Below, one piece after another: positions 1-5,321 of a DNA stretch of 6,919 nt. Below the pieces are notes generated by a model, which saw nothing but the letters and a program-made list of their open reading frames with translations, did not search any database and was not told the DNA's origin. This DNA is from Synergistaceae bacterium (GTDB lineage: Bacteria > Synergistota > Synergistia > Synergistales > Synergistaceae), in assembly GCA_012728505.1 (NCBI GenBank), contig JAAYEY010000139.1:1-6919 (forward strand), in the 5' to 3' direction. The translations under genes were made by a program, and so were the position numbers. Position 1 is the first letter of the stretch, and each line of letters begins with the position of its first letter.

Positions 1-858
1 GATCCGGCAATGGAAGAACTTAAAAATAGAGATTTCGCATACGAAGAAAAGGGGGCTCTCTGGTTCAGATCCACCCTCTTCGGAGACGATAAAGACAGAG
101 TTCTTATAAGGACCAACGGTGTCCCTACTTACTTCACCTCTGATGTTGCATATCTAAAAAACAAATATGACAGGAATTTTGACAAACTTATCTATGTATG
201 GGGCGCTGACCACCATGGATACGTTCCAAGAATAAAGTCTGTCAATAAGGCTTTCGGCCATCCGGACGAGGCTGTCGAAGTTCCTTTGATACAGATGGTA
301 AATCTCCTTAGAGACGGTAAACCTTTTCAGATGTCAAAACGTGCCGGAACGATAATCACACTAAGAGAAATAATGGATGAAGTTGGGGTTGATGCCACTA
401 GGTTTTTCTTTATAATGCGCCGCTCTGACAGCACTCTTGATTTCGATCTCGAGCTTGCTAAAAAAGCGACTTCCGAAAATCCCGTCTTTTACGTTCAGTA
501 TGCATATGCAAGGATATGCAGTATATGCCGTGAACTTGAAGAAAGAGGCATAGCTATGCCTGGCATTGAAGAATTCGATGTGTCGCTTATTACAGACCAG
601 AGTGAAATAAATCTTGCAAAGACTATATCAAAGTTTCCTGAAGAAGTTGAGAAGTCAGCAGAGGAGCTTGCACCGCACAGGATAGGGTATTATGCCACGG
701 AGCTTGCCGAAGCTTTTCATTCATTCTATAACTGTCAGCGTATCCTGGGAGTAGATGAACCTGTTATGAAATCACGCATCCTGCTTATGGAATCAACGAA
801 GATAACACTTAAAAACGTGCTCAAGCTGCTGGGAGTTTCTGCTCCCGAAAAAATGTAG
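1..858 (+). CDS. argS: Arginyl-tRNA synthetase, C-terminal part (5' end outside window)
   Basis: Class I aminoacyl-tRNA synthetase that charges tRNA-Arg with arginine in the cytoplasm. The frame is open from base 1, so the true start and the HIGH-type ATP motif lie upstream; about 285 codons are present and the first ATG at position 10 is internal. Seen here: the catalytic-core segment containing YVWGADHHGYVPRIK (about residues 62-76 counted from that ATG), the KMSKS-loop equivalent FQMSKRAGT (106-113), then GVDATRFFF. From about residue 155 comes the all-helical DALR anticodon-binding domain, starting NPVFYVQYAYARICS and ending in the family-typical LGVSAPEKM. This ArgS keeps an MSKR loop, unlike the degenerate version in E. 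coli. The stop is TAG; the ftsB-like gene starts 32 nt later with no terminator between, so the two are probably cotranscribed. Identity is very secure. Confidence 0.97.
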   Translation, partial: DPAMEELKNRDFAYEEKGALWFRSTLFGDDKDRVLIRTNGVPTYFTSDVAYLKNKYDRNFDKLIYVWGADHHGYVPRIKSVNKAFGHPDEAVEVPLIQMVNLLRDGKPFQMSKRAGTIITLREIMDEVGVDATRFFFIMRRSDSTLDFDLELAKKATSENPVFYVQYAYARICSICRELEERGIAMPGIEEFDVSLITDQSEINLAKTISKFPEEVEKSAEELAPHRIGYYATELAEAFHSFYNCQRILGVDEPVMKSRILLMESTKITLKNVLKLLGVSAPEKM

Positions 859-890
859 CGAGATACCGGAAACCCCTAAGCTTTAGAATA

Positions 891-1190
891 ATGAAGACTC
901 CCAGATTGCGATGGGTCATATTTACAGCAGGAGTAACATTCTTGATAGCAGTACTTCTTACCTCTTTTTTTAAAGAGCTTGAAAGGATAGATATCCTTTC
1001 CGGTACTTTAGATAAAAGAATGGAGGAACTCGTTGCTGAAGAAAGAAAATCACAGGAGCTAAAGCAGAACATAGAATATTACAGCACTCCGGAGGGCATA
1101 GCAAGGCTTGCCAGAGAGCAATTCAATCTTGTTTTGTCCGGGGAAGTTATGTATAAGATCGAAATAACTTCTGAGGATACCTTGCGCTAG
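891..1190 (+). CDS. Septum formation initiator family protein (FtsB/DivIC-like)
   Basis: A 99-residue predicted bitopic membrane protein with the architecture of the FtsB/DivIC family, which forms the FtsQLB-type complex that activates septal peptidoglycan synthesis. Seen: a short basic N-terminus (MKTPRLRW), one hydrophobic segment at about residues 9-27, a charged heptad-like stretch at about 30-65 suggesting a coiled coil, then the conserved tail YYSTPEGIARLAREQFNLV followed by SGEVMYKI, the part that best identifies the family. Length is typical. The ATG is the only plausible start in the frame after the argS stop, but no clear Shine-Dalgarno sequence precedes it, so translation may be weak or coupled to argS. 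The downstream promoter for rpsF overlaps its last codons. The family call is good; whether it is FtsB or DivIC cannot be settled from sequence alone. Confidence 0.85.
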   Translation: MKTPRLRWVIFTAGVTFLIAVLLTSFFKELERIDILSGTLDKRMEELVAEERKSQELKQNIEYYSTPEGIARLAREQFNLVLSGEVMYKIEITSEDTLR

Positions 1191-1210
1191 TAAGAATTCA
1201 GTGATATATT
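1182..1210 (+). promoter_or_regulatory. Sigma-70-type promoter for rpsF-ssb-rpsR
   Basis: TTGCGC at 1182-1187 and TATATT at 1205-1210 are separated by exactly 17 nt. The -10 box is preceded by TG plus one base (1202-1204), an extended -10 element. The -35 box lies in the last codons of the ftsB-like gene. Transcription would begin near 1216-1218, giving a leader of about 60 nt before the rpsF GTG. The box matches and spacing are seen directly; activity is inferred. Confidence 0.6.
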
Positions 1211-1223
1211 ATCCAATTGTATG

Positions 1224-1264
1224 TCCCTGTCTCTTTATAGAAAAGAGACCAGAGTCCAAAGGGA
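1224..1264 (+). promoter_or_regulatory. Structured 5' leader of rpsF, candidate autoregulatory RNA
   Basis: A perfect 8-bp hairpin pairs 1229-1236 (GTCTCTTT) with 1242-1249 (AAAGAGAC) around a 5-nt loop. An outer 5-bp helix can form between 1224-1228 (TCCCT) and 1260-1264 (AGGGA), leaving about 10 unpaired bases (1250-1259) on the 3' side. The outer helix abuts and slightly overlaps the rpsF Shine-Dalgarno stretch (1264-1272). In many bacteria the S6:S18 complex binds an rpsF leader RNA and represses the operon; the hairpin with a one-sided bulge next to the SD resembles that layout. However, I do not find the CCG trinucleotide described for that motif in the bulge, so assignment to the known S6:S18 leader family is uncertain. 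Confidence 0.4.
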
Positions 1265-1277
1265 GGAGGTGAAGTAC

Positions 1278-1562
1278 GTGCGATCTTATGAAATGTTTGT
1301 GATTCTTCAGGCAGATCTCGAGGACCATAAATTGGTCTCGGAAGAAATTGCCGAGGTCGTGCGCGGTTTAGGAGCAGAGTTGGAGAAGGTGGATTTATGG
1401 GGCAAAAAGCGTCTCGCCTACCACATCGAAAAACAGCTCGAGGGTTTTTACGTTCTCTATACGTTTAAGCTCGACCCCGCACAGGTCAAGGAAATGGAAC
1501 GTGTCCTTAGCCTAAAACCCCAGGTTATACGCCATATGGTAGTTAACCTGGAGGAGAAGTAA
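1278..1562 (+). CDS. rpsF: 30S ribosomal protein S6
   Basis: Small-subunit ribosomal protein S6, which binds 16S rRNA in the platform as a heterodimer with S18. The 94-residue product starts RSYEMFVILQ after the initiator, the standard S6 opening, and carries the family motifs LWGKKRLAYHIEK and FYVLYTFKL, ending VIRHMVVNLEEK. The frame extends upstream to an ATG at 1221, but the GTG at 1278 is chosen because a near-perfect Shine-Dalgarno (AGGAGGTGA, 1264-1272) sits just before it, length then matches the family, and the upstream stretch is leader RNA rather than S6-like protein. It is first in an rpsF-ssb-rpsR operon; ssb begins 4 nt after its stop and the ssb Shine-Dalgarno lies inside the end of rpsF. 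Its product probably also takes part in feedback control of the operon with S18. Confidence 0.96.
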   Translation: MRSYEMFVILQADLEDHKLVSEEIAEVVRGLGAELEKVDLWGKKRLAYHIEKQLEGFYVLYTFKLDPAQVKEMERVLSLKPQVIRHMVVNLEEK

Positions 1563-1566
1563 CGTT

Positions 1567-2106
1567 ATGGCTCGCGGCTTTAACAGGGTTGTCATCATGG
1601 GCAACTTGGCAAGAGATCCTGACGTTAGATTTACTCCAAATAAACAGAAGTTAGCTCGGATAACTGTCGCTATTGGCCGTCAGTGGAAAAACAAGGCGAC
1701 CGGAGAACTGCAGAGCCACACAGATTTCGTTAATGTTTCTGCGTGGGGCTTTACTGCTGACATCTGCGAACGTTATCTTAAAAAGGGGCGTCCTGTTTTA
1801 GTCGAAGGACGCATAAGTGTCCGTGATTTCGACGACCCAAAGACAGGGCAGCACCGATGGATTACGGAAGTAGTCGCTGAGAATGTAGTTCTCCTCGGTT
1901 CAGGCCGCAGGGAAGATGAAGAGCCTTCAGTGTCTTCTTCTCGCCCTGAGCAGACCCCTGGAGGTAGCAAAATGAATTCTGATGCAGTTTCTGGCGGAGA
2001 CATGGGAAGCCTGCGAGAAGAAGAGGGATTTGAAGATGAATTCCCGCTTGATTTCTCTGAGATGGGTGAAACTGAAGGGCCTGGAGATGTACAGATACCA
2101 TTCTAG
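1567..2106 (+). CDS. ssb: Single-stranded DNA-binding protein
   Basis: Protects single-stranded DNA at replication forks and repair sites and recruits partner proteins. The 179-residue product has an N-terminal OB-fold (about residues 4-111) with family signatures FNRVVIMGNLARDPDVRFT, DFVNVSAWG and VEGRISVRDF, followed by a low-complexity linker rich in Ser, Gly and Glu (about 112-165) and an acidic tail ending DVQIPF, the conserved tip that binds SSB partners. The ATG is preceded by GGAGGAG (1550-1556) in the end of rpsF. The position between rpsF and rpsR is the classic bacterial order and couples SSB supply to ribosomal protein synthesis. Nothing is broken or missing. Confidence 0.97.
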   Translation: MARGFNRVVIMGNLARDPDVRFTPNKQKLARITVAIGRQWKNKATGELQSHTDFVNVSAWGFTADICERYLKKGRPVLVEGRISVRDFDDPKTGQHRWITEVVAENVVLLGSGRREDEEPSVSSSRPEQTPGGSKMNSDAVSGGDMGSLREEEGFEDEFPLDFSEMGETEGPGDVQIPF

Positions 2107-2121
2107 GAAGGGGTTGAGTCT

Positions 2122-2400
2122 GTGATGGAAAGCAGAGAAAACAGAGGCGAAAGCAGAGAAAACAGTTCGAATTTTAACCGTAAACGCCGCAAGCGCCGGC
2201 CGAAGGTTTGTCATTTTTGTGTAGATAAAATCGAACATGTAGATTATAAAGAAGTAGAAAAACTTAAAAAATATATTACAGAACGTGGCAAGATAGTACC
2301 GAGACGAGTTACGGGAACTTGTGCCAAGCACCAGCGCCAGCTTACAAGGGCTATAAAGAGGGCAAGAATTATTGCGCTTTTGCCTTTCACATCAGATTAA
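2122..2400 (+). CDS. rpsR: 30S ribosomal protein S18, cysteine-bearing form
   Basis: Small-subunit protein S18, partner of S6 in the 30S platform. The 92-residue product has a basic block [15 protein letters not shown], then [12 protein letters not shown], the hallmark [19 protein letters not shown], and [12 protein letters not shown] at the end. CxxC plus the later CAKH supply three Cys and one His that could bind zinc, as in the metal-binding (C+) S18 forms; the Bacillus subtilis protein lacks most of these. The start is ambiguous: GTG at 2122 and ATG at 2125 are adjacent and in frame, both served by GGAAGGGG (2107-2114); the ATG, giving 91 residues, is equally likely. The N-terminal tail contains a 7-residue tandem duplication. 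The gene begins 15 nt after ssb and is followed by an intrinsic terminator. Confidence 0.96.
   Translation: MMESRENRGESRENSSNFNRKRRKRRPKVCHFCVDKIEHVDYKEVEKLKKYITERGKIVPRRVTGTCAKHQRQLTRAIKRARIIALLPFTSD
2128..2169 (+). repeat. In-frame 21-bp tandem duplication in rpsR
   Basis: Two adjacent 21-bp units (2128-2148 and 2149-2169) share their first 17 bases exactly and differ only in the last four. They encode ESRENRG followed by ESRENSS in the disordered N-terminal tail of S18. Because the unit is 7 codons, reading frame is kept. This is seen directly in the sequence; recent slippage or unequal recombination is the likely origin. Confidence 0.85.
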
Positions 2401-2417
2401 AAATTCAGTCTGTGCTG

Positions 2418-2423
2418 TATAAT
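2418..2423 (+). promoter_or_regulatory. Possible -10 box (TATAAT) ahead of the yybS-rplI-dnaB unit
   Basis: A perfect TATAAT lies between the rpsR stop and the terminator stem. No convincing -35 box is found at 16-18 nt upstream (GATTAA or neighbours), and the TG upstream is one base out of place for an extended -10. If active, transcription would start near 2430, inside the 5' arm of the terminator hairpin, and would supply the downstream genes independently of rpsF. A chance match is quite possible. Confidence 0.3.
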
Positions 2424-2427
2424 TGGG

Positions 2428-2453
2428 GAGAGCCGCAGGGCTCTCTCTTTTTT
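2428..2453 (+). terminator. Rho-independent terminator after rpsR
   Basis: The stem GAGAGCC (2428-2434) pairs with GGCTCTC (2439-2445) across a GCAG tetraloop, can be lengthened by a G-T and a G-C pair, and is followed by six T residues (2448-2453). It stands 27 nt after the rpsR stop and ends the rpsF-ssb-rpsR transcript, at least in part. Read-through or a separate promoter would be needed to express yybS-rplI-dnaB. Confidence 0.88.
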
Positions 2454-2476
2454 ATTGTCTTTGTGGGGGTCGAAAA

Positions 2477-3442
2477 GTGAAATCTAAAATTATATTTGAA
2501 TGGTTGTCATGGATATTTTTTAGCCTCTTTTTATTTACAGGAGGAATGTATTTTGCACTAGTTGCTCCCATTTTTATCCTTATAGCTCCGGTCCCATTTA
2601 TGATACTTGAAATAAAACAAGGTCTTCGTGAGGCGCTTCTTGGAGTTTTGTTCGGTATTGTCGTCATATTTATGCTGTTCGGGGGTCCTTCAGCTTTTAT
2701 TTATGCCCTTGAATTTGGTATATTGGGAGTGGCTTTTGGTTACATTTTAAACAAATCGCAAAATGGAATCGATTTCATCCTTATGGCGATAACAGCCTCA
2801 ATCATAGCCAAGATAATCCTGCTGGTTACCTTTACAGGACTTTCTGGAATGAACCCTTTTGCCATGTCACCTGAAGCAGCTACAGACATAGTATCTACGC
2901 TGGCCACAAAGCTCTCATCAAGCGGTATCGGTACATCAGATGAAATAGTTAAAAAATATGCAACGGCGATGATAGAGACTATTTCGTTGCTAATGCCTTC
3001 AATGATAATATTTTTTGCTGCAATTGACACATTTGTGGCGTACAGCATGGTCTCATACCTGAACAAAAGGTTGGGTGGTAAACCACTAGTTTCCTTGCCC
3101 AAATTTGAGACATGGCGTTTTCCTAAAAATCTTTTTTGGGCATTAGCTGTAGCCGTAGTAATGGATCTGGCAAGCAAAGCCTTTCCGGATGAGAGAGTGT
3201 ACACGGTAATATCAGCCAATTTAATGGAGGTCTTACGAGCAATATTCATGTTAGAGGGTCTTTCATTATGTTGGTACTATATGGCAAGCAGAGGTATAAA
3301 GAGCGGGATCAAGGTGGTTTTTTCCTTGTTCTGTGTCCTTTTCTCACCTGCCTCATATATATTATCTATGGTTGGAATCTTTGATATCTGGTACGATTTA
3401 CGTGTGAAGATAAGGGGGAAAAAGAATGAAAGTAATTCTTAA
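2477..3442 (+). CDS. YybS-like DUF2232 multi-pass membrane protein
   Basis: A 321-residue integral membrane protein of unknown biochemical role. Hydrophobic segments (residues from the chosen start) are visible at about 7-45 (two helices), 52-70, 74-92, 97-122, 165-195, 215-235, 250-270 and 280-305, with a hydrophilic stretch around 125-165, giving roughly eight membrane passes. The call to the YybS/DUF2232 family rests on topology, length and above all position between rpsR and rplI-dnaB, as in Bacillus. The open frame runs back to an ATG-like start at 2423, but that part crosses the terminator; GTG at 2477 is chosen because GGGGG (2465-2469) precedes it by 7 nt and KSKIIFEWLSW is a sensible membrane-protein N-terminus. 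Its 3' end overlaps rplI by 17 nt, so the two are translationally linked. gdpP, the usual next gene in Bacillus, is absent. Confidence 0.82.
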   Translation: MKSKIIFEWLSWIFFSLFLFTGGMYFALVAPIFILIAPVPFMILEIKQGLREALLGVLFGIVVIFMLFGGPSAFIYALEFGILGVAFGYILNKSQNGIDFILMAITASIIAKIILLVTFTGLSGMNPFAMSPEAATDIVSTLATKLSSSGIGTSDEIVKKYATAMIETISLLMPSMIIFFAAIDTFVAYSMVSYLNKRLGGKPLVSLPKFETWRFPKNLFWALAVAVVMDLASKAFPDERVYTVISANLMEVLRAIFMLEGLSLCWYYMASRGIKSGIKVVFSLFCVLFSPASYILSMVGIFDIWYDLRVKIRGKKNESNS

Positions 3443-3872
3443 ACAGGATGTTAATAAAATAGGCAAAAAGGGCGACCTCATTGAGGTAGCTGCCGGCTAT
3501 GGCAGGAATTTCCTTATAGCTAGGGGACTGGCAGAAGAAGCTACAGATAGCAGGGTGAAGGAGCTCCATCAAGCCCAGAAGACTCAGAAGGTAAAAGATG
3601 ATAAAAAACTTAAAATCGCAGAGGAAGCCAGAAAAAAACTTGGCGGTAAGGTAATAAAAATAAAAGTAAGCACAGGCGAGGGTGGTAAACTTTTTGGAAG
3701 CGTTACTACCGCCCAAATAGCGGAGACCATTGGAACCCAGTTTCTTGTCCCTATTGACAAAAAAGATTTGAAAATAGAAGAGACTGTCAAGCAAACCGGT
3801 GAATACCAGTTTAAAGTCAAACTGTACACCGGTGTTGAAGCAGAGATGACCCTAAAAGTGGAGTCAGAATGA
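3426..3872 (+). CDS. rplI: 50S ribosomal protein L9
   Basis: Large-subunit protein L9, which binds 23S rRNA near the base of the L1 stalk and helps keep the reading frame. The 148-residue length is standard. The N-terminal rRNA-binding domain opens MKVILKQDVNKIGKKGD and contains the signature GYGRNFLIARGLA; a long charged connecting helix (about residues 42-75) follows, then the C-terminal domain with GGKLFGSVTTAQIAE and a final beta-rich part. The ATG is preceded by AGGGGG (3413-3418), which lies within the end of the yybS-like gene; the first 17 nt of rplI overlap that gene in another frame. Only one base separates its TGA from the dnaB start codon, so rplI and dnaB are surely cotranscribed. 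Confidence 0.97.
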   Translation: MKVILKQDVNKIGKKGDLIEVAAGYGRNFLIARGLAEEATDSRVKELHQAQKTQKVKDDKKLKIAEEARKKLGGKVIKIKVSTGEGGKLFGSVTTAQIAETIGTQFLVPIDKKDLKIEETVKQTGEYQFKVKLYTGVEAEMTLKVESE

Positions 3873-3873
3873 T

Positions 3874-5229
3874 TTGAGCACAACCAGAGAATTCGATAGG
3901 ATACCTCCCTTTAATCTTGAGGCCGAGCGTTCAGTGCTGGGCTCATGTCTCCTTGACAGAGATTCGTTGCTGGTTGTAATTGAAAGTCTGCGTGCGGAAG
4001 ATTTTTATGATCCCAGGCACAAGAATGCATTTGAAATAATGGCTTCAATGGCACAAGAGGACAGTGCAGTAGATTCCTTGACTTTCAGAGAAGAGATAAG
4101 AAAACGTGGTATGGAAGACCGTCTGGGAGGAATTCCTTTTGTAGCAGAACTTATGGATGCTGTGACGACAACTGCTAATGTTGAGTATCATGCCAGCATT
4201 GTGAGAGATAAGTCTGTGCACAGAGGACTCATCATGGTGGGAAGCGACATATCAAAGATGGGTTACTCAGAGGAGATAGGGATAGATGAGGCACTGGAGA
4301 CCGCTGAACAAAAAGTCTTTGAAATTGCGCGGTCGGGAAGAGCTTCAAGACTAAAAGGGGCAAGAGAAGTTGTCGCTTCAGCGATTGGAGAAATTGAGAA
4401 GAGGTTAGCCGGCGGACTTGATATCACGGGAGTGCCATCAGGTTTTACCGATTTCGACAAACTCTCAGGGGGATTACAGCCCGGCAGCCTTTATATTTTA
4501 GCCGCCAGGCCCTCTATGGGTAAAACAGCATTTGCTCTTAATGTGGCACAGCACGCAGCTCTTCAAGAAGATATCCCCGTCCTATTGTTTAGCCTTGAAA
4601 TGTCAGCAGAACAGATTGCCCAGAGGATGCTTTCCGCTGAATCGAGGGTCAACCTCAGGCAGATGTTTGAATCACGCAAGGTCCAAAATGATCAGTGGCA
4701 AGAGCTCTCGAAAGCTGCGGGAAACATTTCTAAAAGTCCAATCTATATTGATGATAGCTCGACCCTTAATACACTTGACCTTAGAGGCAGGTGCAGAAGG
4801 TTTTTTGCAAAGCATAAATCTGGTAAAGGTCTGGTTATTCTCGATTACCTCCAGCTTATGAACGTTGCTAGGAGAATCGAAAACAGACAGCAGGAGGTTT
4901 CAGAAATATCTAGGGCACTTAAGAGTATAGCAAGAGAATTTAAAGTACCTGTCCTAGCCCTTTCTCAGCTTTCCAGGGATGTTGAAAAGCGCGGTGGAAG
5001 CAAGAAACCTCAGCTTTCAGACCTTCGAGACAGCGGTGCTATAGAACAAGATGCTGACATGGTTATATTTCTATATAGAGAAGCTTACTATGCCCAAGAG
5101 GGAGAAAATACTGATCCTACTTCCGAGGTTATAGTGGCAAAGAACAGAAACGGTCCTACCGGCAAGGTTGACCTTATATTTTTCAAAGAATATGCAAGGT
5201 TTGAAAACAAACTTCGCGGCTACTACTGA
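3874..5229 (+). CDS. dnaB: Replicative DNA helicase DnaB
   Basis: Hexameric 5'-3' helicase that unwinds DNA at the replication fork and works with primase. The 451-residue product opens with the N-terminal domain (IPPFNLEAERSVLGSCLLD, residues 10-28), followed by the linker and the RecA-like motor domain: Walker A ARPSMGKT (211-218), the LLFSLEMSAEQ motif (237-247), Walker B GLVILDYLQLM (319-329), LALSQLSRDVEKR (361-373), LRDSGAIEQDADMV (384-397) and KNRNGPTG (423-430), which carries the arginine finger. No intein or break is seen. The start is TTG at 3874, one base after the rplI stop; no in-frame ATG is available nearby and the N-terminus aligns well with the family. GTGGAG (3858-3863) in the end of rplI is the likely ribosome binding site. 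rplI-dnaB adjacency is widely conserved. Confidence 0.97.
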   Translation: MSTTREFDRIPPFNLEAERSVLGSCLLDRDSLLVVIESLRAEDFYDPRHKNAFEIMASMAQEDSAVDSLTFREEIRKRGMEDRLGGIPFVAELMDAVTTTANVEYHASIVRDKSVHRGLIMVGSDISKMGYSEEIGIDEALETAEQKVFEIARSGRASRLKGAREVVASAIGEIEKRLAGGLDITGVPSGFTDFDKLSGGLQPGSLYILAARPSMGKTAFALNVAQHAALQEDIPVLLFSLEMSAEQIAQRMLSAESRVNLRQMFESRKVQNDQWQELSKAAGNISKSPIYIDDSSTLNTLDLRGRCRRFFAKHKSGKGLVILDYLQLMNVARRIENRQQEVSEISRALKSIAREFKVPVLALSQLSRDVEKRGGSKKPQLSDLRDSGAIEQDADMVIFLYREAYYAQEGENTDPTSEVIVAKNRNGPTGKVDLIFFKEYARFENKLRGYY

Positions 5230-5321
5230 TTATAAACTGCTTTTTTCAGGCAAATTCTCGTTCCTTTTATCTGTCCATAGGCAATCACTGAGGATTTATT
5301 TATATCGAAGGAGATCTGCAA

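Noticed and set aside
1221..1277. ATG at 1221 as the rpsF start, adding 19 residues
   Set aside because: The added residues are not S6-like, the region is a structured leader, and the GTG at 1278 follows a near-perfect Shine-Dalgarno.
2423..2476. Start at 2423 for the yybS-like gene
   Set aside because: The extension is translated across the terminator hairpin, has no ribosome binding site, and yields a non-family N-terminus; GTG at 2477 has a well-placed purine-rich site.
5168..5196. Possible promoter TTGACC-N17-TATGCA in the end of dnaB, upstream of the ligase
   Set aside because: The -10 box is poor (about half of the consensus) and lies in conserved coding sequence; too weak to list as a feature.
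5199..5212. Small hairpin near the end of dnaB (GTTTG / CAAAC around AAAA)
   Set aside because: AT-rich 5-bp stem within coding sequence and no T-run after it, so not a terminator.
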